In this document: positions 1 to 9,300 of the stretch, piece after piece
Layout: every line of letters begins with the position of its first letter
How positions within the stretch are numbered: the stretch's first letter is position 1
NCBI RefSeq assembly: GCF_002608075.1
Contig: NZ_LAHA01000005.1
Span: 1 to 64,000 of the forward strand
Source of the DNA: Nostoc linckia z4
Lineage (GTDB): Bacteria > Cyanobacteriota > Cyanobacteriia > Cyanobacteriales > Nostocaceae
Reading direction: 5' to 3'
Length of the DNA stretch: 64,000 nt
Program-made: the position numbers and the translations under genes
The notes under the pieces: generated by a model
Seen by the model: only the letters and a program-made list of their open reading frames with translations
The model's database searches: none
Told to the model about the DNA's origin: nothing

Positions 1-30
1 AAAGGGGAAGGGGGAAGGGGGAAAGGGGGC
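1..30. repeat. Purine-rich short tandem repeat
   Basis: Tandem GGGGAAA/GGGGGAAG units at the window edge. The same heptamer family recurs at about 16956, 48080, 54790, 58290, 59570 and 60550. Probably the end of a longer repeat that starts outside the window. Confidence 0.7.
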
Positions 31-112
31 ATGATTTGAAATTTTCGCTTAGCATCATGATGCGCGTCACCCTACCTCGGCTTTGCGATCGCAAAACCTA
101 CTGGCGTGTCTA

Positions 113-266
113 GACTAAAATAGTGCATTAACAAAATCTTGTAGGGTGGGCATCCTGCCCGCCCGGACGGGTGAAGACACCCATTTCACAATAAAATCTC
201 TCCGCGTCACCGCGTCCCCGTGTCTCCATGTCAGTCTAAACAACAAGTCTTTAACCGGACATGATA
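113..266. repeat. Two fused small inverted-repeat elements
   Basis: Positions 113-197 match 56493-56580: a stem with GGTGGGCATCCTGCCCGC and a following GACGGGTG-GACACCC arm. Positions 192-266 match the reverse complement of 29433-29536 and end in the same TTAACCGGACATGATAT terminus. The left terminus of the second element is replaced by the first, so two non-autonomous elements appear joined. The 350 bases before gcvP hold no convincing gene; a 60-codon minus-strand frame here lies within the repeats. Confidence 0.6.
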
Positions 267-307
267 TGACACGCCTCATTGAAGGATTTTTCGTCATACC
301 ACCCGAT

Positions 308-336
308 GTAGAGACGTAGCAATGCTACGTCTCTAC
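308..336. repeat. Perfect palindrome downstream of gcvP
   Basis: A 14-bp inverted repeat (GTAGAGACGTAGCA and its complement) around one central base, just after the gcvP stop. It could act as a transcript-end hairpin for gcvP, but no T-run follows. Such GTAGAGACGT palindromes are a familiar dispersed repeat type in Nostocales. Confidence 0.6.
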
Positions 337-351
337 AAACCAATTTGTGGG

Positions 352-3279
352 TTAATAAGCATCCATTGGCAGACAAGAACACACGAAATTCCTGTCACCA
401 AAGGCTGCATCAATGCGGCTGACAACAGGCCAGAATTTATGTTCCCGCGTCCAAGGTGCAGGGTAGGCGGCTTCTTCGCGGGAATAGGGATGATGCCATT
501 CTCCGCTAAGCAGACTTTCAGCAGTATGGGGCGCGTTCTTCAAAAGATTATCTTGGATATCTGCCTTGCCTGATTCGATTTCGGCAATTTCTTGACGAAT
601 AGCAATCAACGCATCACAGAAACGATCTAACTCTTGTTTTGATTCGCTTTCTGTTGGTTCCACCATGATTGTACCTGCCACAGGCCAGGAAACAGTGGGT
701 GCATGGAAACCATAATCCATCAAACGCTTGGCTACATCATCGATTTCGATCGCCGCAGATTTTTTGAGCGATCGCAGATCTAAAATACATTCATGGGCAA
801 CTAAACCATTTTTCCCTTGATACAAAACGGGATAGTAAGATTCAAGTCGCTTGGCGATGTAGTTAGCATTGAGAATTGCCACTTTTGTTGCTTGGGTTAA
901 ACCAGCTGTACCCATCATGGCAATATACATCCAAGAAATTACCAAAATACTCGCACTACCCCAAGGCGCAGCCGCCACAGCACCAAGATGAGATTTTCCA
1001 CCTGACTTGTCGATAGTGACAACGGGATGTCCGGGTAGGAACGGTACGAGATGAGAAGCAACACCAATAGGCCCCATACCAGGGCCGCCGCCACCGTGGG
1101 GAATACAGAAAGTTTTGTGTAAGTTTAAGTGACAGACATCCGCGCCAATATCCCCAGGACGACAAATTCCCACTTGGGCGTTCATATTTGCCCCATCCAT
1201 GTAAACTTGTCCGCCGTGGGTATGAACAATTGCACAGATTTCCTTAATTGACTCCTCAAAAACACCGTGAGTCGAGGGATATGTCACCATTAAGGCGGCG
1301 AGTTCTGACTTGTGCTTTTCAGCTTTGGCTTTCAAATCCTCAACGTCAATGTTACCTTGAGAGTCGCAGGCAACTGCCACTACCTTCATACCGCACATTA
1401 CCGCACTAGCTGGGTTTGTCCCGTGTGCTGAGGTGGGAATCAAACAGACGTTGCGGTGTGCTTCTCCCCGGCTTTGATGATATTGGCGAATTACTAAAAG
1501 TCCGGCGTATTCACCTTGAGAACCTGCATTTGGTTGCAGAGAAATTCCCGCAAAACCGGTAATTTCAGCTAACCATGCTTCAAGCTGCTGAAACAGAATT
1601 TGATAACCTTGGGTTTGGGATGGCGGCGCAAAAGGATGAATCTTGCCAAATTCCTCCCAAGTCACCGGAATCATCTCAGCTGTGGCGTTTAACTTCATTG
1701 TGCAGGAACCCAAGGGAATCATCGATGTTGTCAGCGACAAATCCTTGCTTTCTAGCCTGTGGAGATAGCGCAATAACTCTGTTTCTGAGTGATAGCGGTT
1801 AAATACTGGATGAGTTAGGTAACTGCTTTGACGAGGGAGGGGGAGATGGGGAGATGAGCAGATGGGGAGATGGGGAGCAAACCATTCTTCCAAGGTGAAA
1901 GGTAGTTCTTTGTTCCCTGCGAAAATTGCCAAGATGTCAAGCACATCATCTACTGTGGTAGTTTCATTCAGCGAGATACCAACAGCAGTTTCATCAAAAA
2001 TCCGTAAGTTAATTTGCAGTTGTTCTGAGGCTATCAGAATATCTTCTAGATTGTGTGTTCCCAGTTCTACCCGCAGGGTATCAAAGAAATATTCCGAATC
2101 GATTTTATAACCTAAACGCTTGAGTCCTTCTGCCAGCAATACCGTCAAAGAGTGGATATTTTCGGCTATTTGCTTGAGTCCACTGGGCCCGTGATAAACG
2201 GCGTACATGCTGGCCATTACCGCCAGTAGTACTTGTGCTGTGCAGATATTACTAGTAGCTTTTTCCCGGCGGATATGTTGTTCGCGGGTTTGTAAGGCGA
2301 GACGTAATGCAGGCTTTCCAAGAGCATCTTTTGATACTCCCACAATTCGCCCTGGAACCGATCGCTTATACTCTTCCTTAGTAGCAAAATACGCTGCGTG
2401 AGGGCCGCCAAAGCCCAAGGGTATACCGAAACGTTGGGTGCTACCCACAGCAATATCAGCGCCAAATTCACCCGGAGGGGTAAGCAAAGTTAAACTTAGG
2501 GGATCTGCTGCTACCGTCACCAATGCACCCTGAGCATGGGCTTTTTCAATAAAAGCGCGGTAATCGTAAATTGTGCCATCGCTTGCTGGGTATTGCAGAA
2601 CAGCACCAAAAATCGGTTCCTGGAAATCAAATGTTTGATGGTCGCCGACAATAATCTTAATCCCCAATGGTTGAGCGCGAGTCTGCAACACATCAATGGT
2701 TTGGGGATGACAATCACAAGACACAAAATAGCTATTTGCCTTATTTTTAGAAACGCCGTAGCTGAGGCTCATGGCTTCGGCGGCGGCTGTGGCTTCATCC
2801 AGTAATGAAGCATTAGCAATTTCCAAACCCGTGAGGTCGATAATCATGGTTTGAAAATTCAACAGTGCTTCTAATCTTCCTTGGGCAATTTCTGGCTGAT
2901 AAGGAGTGTAAGCAGTATACCAACCGGGGTTTTCTAGGATATTACGTGCAATCACTGGAGGGGTAATAGTGTCGTAATATCCCATACCGATATACGAGCG
3001 GAAAACTTGGTTTTTGCTAGCAATTTTTTTTAAAAGTGCCAGCGCTGCGTATTCGCTTTCTGCTTCAGGTAAATTTAGCGGTTGCTTGAGGCGAATTGCC
3101 TGGGGCACTGTTTGGTCGATGAGGTCATCTAAACTAGAAAACCCTAAGACTTCAAGCATTTGCTCCATGTCATCAAAGTTCGGGCCAATGTGTCTGGGGG
3201 CAAAACTACTTAACTTTTGACTTGTTTCGTTGAGTAGATGGCGATCGCTAGACTTGATATTAGGGAGATTTGATACCAC
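352..3279 (-). CDS. gcvP: Glycine dehydrogenase (decarboxylating), P-protein
   Basis: PLP enzyme of the glycine cleavage complex. It decarboxylates glycine and passes the aminomethyl group to lipoyl-GcvH; in cyanobacteria this also serves photorespiratory glycine removal. The protein has 975 residues, the usual length of the single-chain form. The PLP-lysine motif [16 protein letters not shown] lies near residue 720, and GANMNAQVG and STHGVFE motifs are present. The start is GTG at 3279 with GGAGAG a few bases upstream. Residues about 467-482 ([13 protein letters not shown]) are encoded by a GGGGAGAT heptamer-like repeat placed in frame just before the conserved LTHPVFN motif. Last gene of gcvT-gcvH-gcvP, 191 bp after gcvH. 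Confidence 0.97.
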   Translation of the reverse strand: MVSNLPNIKSSDRHLLNETSQKLSSFAPRHIGPNFDDMEQMLEVLGFSSLDDLIDQTVPQAIRLKQPLNLPEAESEYAALALLKKIASKNQVFRSYIGMGYYDTITPPVIARNILENPGWYTAYTPYQPEIAQGRLEALLNFQTMIIDLTGLEIANASLLDEATAAAEAMSLSYGVSKNKANSYFVSCDCHPQTIDVLQTRAQPLGIKIIVGDHQTFDFQEPIFGAVLQYPASDGTIYDYRAFIEKAHAQGALVTVAADPLSLTLLTPPGEFGADIAVGSTQRFGIPLGFGGPHAAYFATKEEYKRSVPGRIVGVSKDALGKPALRLALQTREQHIRREKATSNICTAQVLLAVMASMYAVYHGPSGLKQIAENIHSLTVLLAEGLKRLGYKIDSEYFFDTLRVELGTHNLEDILIASEQLQINLRIFDETAVGISLNETTTVDDVLDILAIFAGNKELPFTLEEWFAPHLPICSSPHLPLPRQSSYLTHPVFNRYHSETELLRYLHRLESKDLSLTTSMIPLGSCTMKLNATAEMIPVTWEEFGKIHPFAPPSQTQGYQILFQQLEAWLAEITGFAGISLQPNAGSQGEYAGLLVIRQYHQSRGEAHRNVCLIPTSAHGTNPASAVMCGMKVVAVACDSQGNIDVEDLKAKAEKHKSELAALMVTYPSTHGVFEESIKEICAIVHTHGGQVYMDGANMNAQVGICRPGDIGADVCHLNLHKTFCIPHGGGGPGMGPIGVASHLVPFLPGHPVVTIDKSGGKSHLGAVAAAPWGSASILVISWMYIAMMGTAGLTQATKVAILNANYIAKRLESYYPVLYQGKNGLVAHECILDLRSLKKSAAIEIDDVAKRLMDYGFHAPTVSWPVAGTIMVEPTESESKQELDRFCDALIAIRQEIAEIESGKADIQDNLLKNAPHTAESLLSGEWHHPYSREEAAYPAPWTREHKFWPVVSRIDAAFGDRNFVCSCLPMDAY
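1834..1878. repeat. Short tandem repeat inside gcvP
   Basis: Repeated GGGGAGAT units in the gcvP reading frame, encoding a Pro/His/Ser-rich insert of about 14 residues. This repeat type is otherwise intergenic here. Confidence 0.75.
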
Positions 3280-3371
3280 AAATTACTCTCCAAATGATAG
3301 TATATTAACATTTTGCAACAAATACTGATAACAAGTTAGTGTAATTTATCAATTTATCCAAATTTGATTTT

Positions 3372-3478
3372 TGGGGAATGGGGCATGGGGTATGGGGACA
3401 AAGAGAATAACTGCTCACTGGTTACTTCCAATGCCCAATGCCCAATGCCCAATGCCCAATGCCCAATTCCCTACTCCC
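3372..3478. repeat. Short tandem repeats between gcvH and gcvP
   Basis: GGGGCATG/GGGGTATG units (about 3372-3400) and a CCCAATG heptamer array (about 3428-3470) fill most of the gcvH-gcvP gap. They could form a large hairpin in the transcript because the two arrays are roughly complementary. Confidence 0.75.
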
Positions 3479-3860
3479 CTTCTACTTGAGCGCGGTATTC
3501 ATCAGCACTCAAAGCATCGTTTACATCATCGAGGTCATCGACGCGCACTTTTAAAAACCATCCTTCACCGTAGGGGTCATCTGCTATTTGTTCGGGGTCA
3601 TCAATCAAAGGATCGTTGCGTTCTACTACTGTGCCCGTCACGGGTGAATTTAATTCTTCAACGGCTTTTACTGATTCAATAGTGCCAAATGTCTCTCCTT
3701 TTGTCAGTAAATCGCCAATTTCTGGCAGTTCCAAAAACACAATATCCCCCAACTCATTGACGGCAAACTCAGTAATCCCAATGGTGGCAATATCACCATC
3801 GAGTCGCACGTATTCATGAGAATCTAAGTATCTAAAATCTTGAGGATAATTAAAAGACAT
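3471..3860 (-). CDS. gcvH: Glycine cleavage system H protein
   Basis: Lipoyl carrier that shuttles the aminomethyl intermediate between the P, T and L proteins. At 129 residues it has the normal family length. The lipoylation site is Lys65 in [18 protein letters not shown], and the C-terminal GWFLKV motif is present. ATG at 3860 is preceded by GAGAGGAAG. It lies between gcvT (406 bp upstream) and gcvP (191 bp downstream) on the same strand. The wide repeat-filled gaps leave open whether the three genes share one transcript. Confidence 0.97.
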   Translation of the reverse strand: MSFNYPQDFRYLDSHEYVRLDGDIATIGITEFAVNELGDIVFLELPEIGDLLTKGETFGTIESVKAVEELNSPVTGTVVERNDPLIDDPEQIADDPYGEGWFLKVRVDDLDDVNDALSADEYRAQVEGE

Positions 3861-4030
3861 ATCACTTCCTCTCCCTTGTCGAACAATTTATTGCCTTAAC
3901 AGTCATCCAAGCCATATTCAATAATGAACCTTGCTGTAGATTGATTAACTTATACAAGTGATGCCAAGCCATGAGTGAAAAAATGTGATTTTCACTTCTT
4001 TACTTACTACTCGAAACTGGACACCACTGA

Positions 4031-4232
4031 AAGGGAACTCCAAAAAATAAATTATTCTGCTTAAAGCGTTGAACGCCAGTTGCTTCTCCTAAGGGAGAAG
4101 CTGCGCGTAGCTTGCTTCCCCAAAGAGGTACAAACCTCTTAACCCATCCAAGGCACTGGCTCCTGTTGACGGTTAACAGTCAACAGTCAACAGTCAACAA
4201 TCTTTTATGGAATATTTTTACTTGAAAGTCCC
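4031..4232. repeat. Dispersed repeats in the gcvT-gcvH gap
   Basis: Positions 4031-4055 (AAGGGAACTCCAAAAAATAA) recur at 23681. Positions 4085-4124 form an AAGGGAGAAGC...GCTTGCTTCCCC inverted repeat. Positions 4166-4232 hold GTCAACA units followed by a TGGAATATTTTT stretch that recurs near 25890 and 50700. No gene is seen in 3861-4266. Confidence 0.6.
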
Positions 4233-4266
4233 AAAACACATTATTCCTCAAAATCCTCAGCACTTA

Positions 4267-5403
4267 TCAGTTCGCGACACGATTCTTTGAGCGATAGAAG
4301 GGACGTTTCACCACAACTGCTGGGTAAGCTTTACCGCGAATATCAACTTCTAATTGTTGACCAACAGTTGCTACCTTGGTGGGAACGTAGCCTAAAGCAA
4401 TGGGATAACCAAGTGTGGGGGATAAAGTACCGCTGGTGACTTCTCCTACAACTTTACCTGCTGATAGAATTTGGTAGCCATGACGAGCAATGTTACGTCC
4501 TTGGGTTTGCAAACCTACCAAACGTCGCTGTACTCGCGTAGCTTTTTGCTGTTCTAAAACTGGTCTACCAATAAAATCGCCTTTGGTATCTAGGTGAACT
4601 AGCCAGCCCAAACCCGCTTCTAAAGGTGTGGTGGTATCATCGATATCTTGCCCATAAAGTGCCATTGCTGCTTCTAGCCGTAGGGTATCTCTCGCACCGA
4701 GTCCACAAGGAATAACGCCAGCATCATAAAGGCTTTGCCACAATTCTACTGCAACATCAGAATCTAACATTACTTCAAATCCATCTTCGCCGGTGTAGCC
4801 TGTGCGGGCGATGAAAGCAGGTTTACCCAATACCGTTGCTTGGAGATGACCAAAAGCTTTGATTGGTTGCAAGTCTTGTTGTACAAAAGGTTGGAGATAT
4901 TGAATAGCTTTTGGCCCTTGCACAGCAATTAAAGCTTTTTCTGGCGAAAGGTCTTGGAATTGCACTTCATTTTGGTCGAGGTGTTGCAATAGCCATGCTT
5001 TATCTTTGCCAGTAGTTGCCGCATTGACTATAATCAATACCCTTTGCGTACCACTGGTGTCTTCACCTTGATAATAAACAATAATGTCGTCAATAATTCC
5101 CCCTTGGGGATTTAACAACACAGTGTATTGTGCTTGATGAGGTTGCAACCGACTCAAGTCCGAGGGTACTAAAGACTGGAGTTGGGATATGAGGTTTTTC
5201 CCTTGGAGGGTAAATTTGCCCATGTGGGAAATATCGAACATCCCGGCTGCATTTCTCACAGCTTCGTGTTCCCGACTAATGCCACTAAATTGTACCGGCA
5301 TTTCCCAACCACCAAAGCTAGTAAAGCGTGCTTTGAGTTCTACACCCAATTGATATAAAACAGTCCGCGCCAAGGTTTGGGCGTTATCTTCTTGATTAGC
5401 CAC
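4267..5403 (-). CDS. gcvT: Glycine cleavage system T protein (aminomethyltransferase)
   Basis: Takes the aminomethyl group from lipoyl-GcvH, transfers the one-carbon unit to tetrahydrofolate and releases ammonia. The protein has 378 residues, the family norm. Typical motifs are FDISHMGK, the GYTGEDGFEV folate-site loop, GLGARDTLRLEAAMALYG and the C-terminal GYVPTK region. The start is GTG at 5403; no strong Shine-Dalgarno sequence is visible. First gene of the gcv set. I found no glycine riboswitch signature in the upstream 245 bp. Confidence 0.96.
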   Translation of the reverse strand: MANQEDNAQTLARTVLYQLGVELKARFTSFGGWEMPVQFSGISREHEAVRNAAGMFDISHMGKFTLQGKNLISQLQSLVPSDLSRLQPHQAQYTVLLNPQGGIIDDIIVYYQGEDTSGTQRVLIIVNAATTGKDKAWLLQHLDQNEVQFQDLSPEKALIAVQGPKAIQYLQPFVQQDLQPIKAFGHLQATVLGKPAFIARTGYTGEDGFEVMLDSDVAVELWQSLYDAGVIPCGLGARDTLRLEAAMALYGQDIDDTTTPLEAGLGWLVHLDTKGDFIGRPVLEQQKATRVQRRLVGLQTQGRNIARHGYQILSAGKVVGEVTSGTLSPTLGYPIALGYVPTKVATVGQQLEVDIRGKAYPAVVVKRPFYRSKNRVAN

Positions 5404-5648
5404 AGGTATTTATGCGATCGCACTTTAACATCTCTCTATCCTACGAGATGCTTTCCTGTTTGACAGAATATAGAATTCTCGATTTTAGGTTTTGCATAAA
5501 AACCAAAGACGAAGAAGACAAGGCGAAATAATTGTTGCAATTTATCTCCCTCGTCTCACCAGTCACCAGTCAACAATTAACAATCAACACTCTGTACTAA
5601 GGTTTAATAGTTAATGGTAGAAATGTTGAGATTTGTTAATTTAACATT

Positions 5649-6143
5649 ATGAAGTATCGGCAAATACTCGCTAGCTTGATCTTAGCCATAGCTCTTTTTG
5701 TTTTTCCCCTTTCAGCGCAAGCTGCAAGTTCTTCCAGCATTAGCCGTTCTGCTGGAGATGATTTTCAAACCAAGGATTACTCTGGCCAAAGTTTAATCGG
5801 TACTGAGTTTACTAATATTGATTTGGAAAATGCTAACTTTAGCAATGCTGACCTACGCGGCGTTGTGTTTAACGGTACTGTGTTAGAGGGAGTAAATCTG
5901 CATGGTGCGGATTTTAGTAATGGCATAGCTTACCTGGCAAAATTTAAGAACGTTGATTTAAGCGATGCAATCTTAAGTGATGCAATGATGCTGCGTTCTA
6001 TATTTAATGATGTCGATGTTACTGGCGCTGATTTCACCAATGCAGTTTTAGATGGAACGCAAGTGAAAAAACTTTGTCAAAAGGCAAGTGGTGTCAATTC
6101 TAAAACTGGTGTAAATACGCGTGATTCTCTAGGATGTAAGTAA
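5649..6143 (+). CDS. Exported pentapeptide-repeat protein
   Basis: A 164-residue protein with a signal peptide (residues 1-25; hydrophobic core [12 protein letters not shown] and an AQAA cleavage region). About 15 A(N/D)LxX pentapeptide repeats follow ([41 protein letters not shown]), which fold into a right-handed quadrilateral helix. The architecture matches cyanobacterial thylakoid-lumen or periplasmic pentapeptide proteins, whose function is unknown. A C-terminal Cys pair (KKLCQK, DSLGCK) could form a disulphide. Monocistronic by spacing. Confidence 0.85.
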   Translation: MKYRQILASLILAIALFVFPLSAQAASSSSISRSAGDDFQTKDYSGQSLIGTEFTNIDLENANFSNADLRGVVFNGTVLEGVNLHGADFSNGIAYLAKFKNVDLSDAILSDAMMLRSIFNDVDVTGADFTNAVLDGTQVKKLCQKASGVNSKTGVNTRDSLGCK

Positions 6144-6203
6144 AATTTTTGTCATACTATTGACATAAATTTTAATTTATGCTGCGTTAGCCTACGACAC
6201 AAT

Positions 6204-6250
6204 ACTGTTGATTGTTGACTGTGAACCGTCAACAGTCAACAGTCAACCAC
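6204..6250. repeat. GTTGACTGT/AACAGTCAAC inverted repeat
   Basis: TGTTGATTGTTGACTGTGAACC is followed by a complementary GTCAACAGTCAACAGTCAACC run. The same family recurs at 18289, 50650 and 57390. It lies between the pentapeptide gene and the large kinase, and 6144-6371 holds no gene. Confidence 0.65.
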
Positions 6251-6371
6251 CATGCGCTGTTGTATAATTTCCCCTTCCCCACTGCTAAAGACTCCAGCAA
6301 GTTGATGGGTACACTAACTCTAACAAAGTCATTCCGATAGGATTAAGCCACTTTTGAGGAGTACCCAACCT

Positions 6372-9300
6372 ATGCTGACGCTTTCCGGCTATCAAATTAT
6401 TGAAAAAATCTATGAAAGCAGCAATTCTGTAATCTATAAAGGCTACCGGGAAGCGGATAACAAACCTGTAATACTCAAAACTCTCCGAGAAGCTTATCCT
6501 TCGCCAGAAAGCATTGCTTGTTACCAGCGAGAATATGAGATTATTCACAATATCCATCTATCAGGAGTTGTGCAAGTTTACGCTTTGGAAATTCATCAAC
6601 AACGACCAGTCTTAGTGTTAGAAGACTTTGGTGGTAGTTCCTTAGCTAAATTGCAACTGGCTGGAAAAATAGAATTAGAGCATTTTCTCAAATTGGGTAT
6701 TTCTATTGCCAAAAATCTGAGAGAAATTCACGCTGCTAATATTATCCATAAAGATATCAATCCAGCAAATATTGTCTTGAATACTCATACAAAACAAATT
6801 AAATTTATTGATTTCGGGATTTCTAATGTTCTGTCACGAGAAACTCAATCTTTCAAAAATCCTCATATTTTAGAAGGTACTATTACTTATATTTCTCCTG
6901 AGCAAACTGGTCGCATGAATCGAGCGATTGATTATCGCAGTGATTTCTATTCTCTGGGGGTGACATTCTATAATTTACTTACAGGAAAACTACCGTTTCC
7001 AGAAAATGATATCTTAGCATTAATTCATTGTCATATTGCCAAACAGCCGCCACTTTTAAGGGACTGGGGACTGGGGACTGCTAACAAAAAAGAAATTCCT
7101 CAAGCTATGTGTGACATTGTGATGAAATTAATGGCTAAGAATGCTGAAGACCGCTATCAATCAGCTTATGGTATTCAGGCAGATTTAGAACAATGTTTGC
7201 ATCAACTACAAACCAATGGCAGAATTGATGTTTTTCCATTGGCGAGGCAAGATGTGTGCGATCGCTTTATCATTCCCCAAAAACTTTACGGACGAGAACA
7301 AGAATTAGAAACACTATTAACGGCTTTTCATCGCGTTAGTAATGGTAGCACTGAACTAATGTTAATTGCTGGCTATTCTGGAGTGGGAAAGTCAGCTTTA
7401 GTTAATGAAATTCATAAACCGATTACAGCTAAACGCGGTAATTTTATTACTGGTAAATATGACCAGTACCAAAAAAATATTCCCTATTTTGGCATTGCTT
7501 ATGCATTCAATGATTTGTGTAATCAATTTTTGACTGAAAGTGAAACTATTTTAAAACAATGGCAAGCAAAAATCTTAAATGCTGTGGGCAATAACGGACA
7601 AGTTTTAATTGATGTTATTCCTAATTTGAAATTTGTCATTGGCGAACAACCACCCGTGGCTTTAGTAAGCGGACAAGAAGCCCAGAACCGTTTTAATTTT
7701 GTTTTTCAAAATTTTCTGAAAGCTATTTGTCAGAACGAACATCCCTTAGTTTTATTCCTTGACGATTTGCAATGGGCTGATAGTACCTCACTGAAATTGC
7801 TCAAGATTATTTTATGCGATGGCGATATTCAAAATTTATTCATCATTGGAGCTTATCGAGATAATGAAGTGGATACAATTCATCCATTGGTCATGACTGT
7901 TGACGAAATCCAAAAGGATGGAGGAATTGTATCTGAGATTCATCTCAAAAACCTGACTCCCAAGGATGTGAATGCTTTAATTGCCGAAACATTGTCGTCT
8001 TCAATCATTTTGACTCATGGATTATCGAATTTAGTTTATGAAAAAACTCAAGGTAATGCTTTTTTTACAGCTGAATTTTTAAAATGTCTTTATACAGAAA
8101 CATTACTGAATTTTGATTATCAACAAAGAAAATGGTGTTGGAATTTAAAACAAATAGCAGCTAAAGAAATTACTCAAAATGTTGTAGAATTAATGATGGG
8201 TAAAATTGTAAATTTAGCACCAGAAACCCAGAAAATTTTGCAGTTAGCTGCTTGTATTGGCAATAATTTTGATTTGTCTACATTGGCTGTAATTTATGAG
8301 CGATCGCTAAAGCAAGTCCTAGATGATTTATTCCCAGCACTCCAAGAAGGCTTAATTGTTTTTTTAAATAATCGATATCATCTGAAATTTTTCCGAGATG
8401 CCCAAAAAGCCAGCGAAATTAATTGTAAATTTCAGCACGACCGCGTCCAACAAGCGGCTTATTCTTTGATTTCCCAAGACCGAAAACAAGCAACTCATTT
8501 GAAAATTGGACGACTGATGTTGAATAATACATCAGCAGCAGACCAAGAAGATAAAATTTTTGAAATTGTTAATCAATTAAACATTGGTGCAGATTTGATT
8601 AACAACCAACAAGAACGAAATAAATTAGCCAATTTGAATTTATTGGCGGGACGTAAAGCTAAGGTAGCAGCTGCTTATGAAGCAGCTTTGGCATATTTTT
8701 CAGTCGGCATTAAATTACTAGCAGCAGATTCTTGGCAAAGCAACTATAACCTCACCTTGGCATTATCTGAGTCAGCAGCAGAGGCAGCATTTGTGTGTGG
8801 TGATTTCACACAGATGAATGCATGGGTAGAAGAAGTATTGCAACACGCTCAAACTTTACTAGACAAATTGAAAATTTATCAACTTCAAATTGCAACCTTT
8901 TCCATTCAAAATCAGTTACCAGCAGCTAATACAACTGGTCTAGAAGTGTTGCAAGCCTTGGGAATTAACTTTCCTTCTACTCTCAGTCCCTTAGAATTGA
9001 ACCAAGTTTTACAGCAAACAGCAAATCGTCTCGCGGGTAGGGAAGTCAAAGACTTAATTAACTTGCCACAAATGCAGCAAGCTGAACAACTCGCAGCGAT
9101 GCAAATTCTTTTTGGCATCATGGCATCTAGCTATCGCCAAGCAAATGAGCTAATGCCATTCCTGATTTTAAAGATGGTGGATTTATCTCTGGAACACGGC
9201 AATACACCACTATCAACAATTGGTTATGTGATGTACGGTTTAATTCTCTGTGGTGCTTTGGGAGAAATTGCATTAGGCTATCAATTTGGTCAACTGAGTT

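Noticed and set aside
115..297. 60-codon minus-strand frame
   Set aside because: Lies within two dispersed repeats.
5404..5648. Glycine riboswitch before gcvT
   Set aside because: No tandem aptamer-like structure or conserved motif could be seen in the 245 bp; only repeats and AT-rich DNA.
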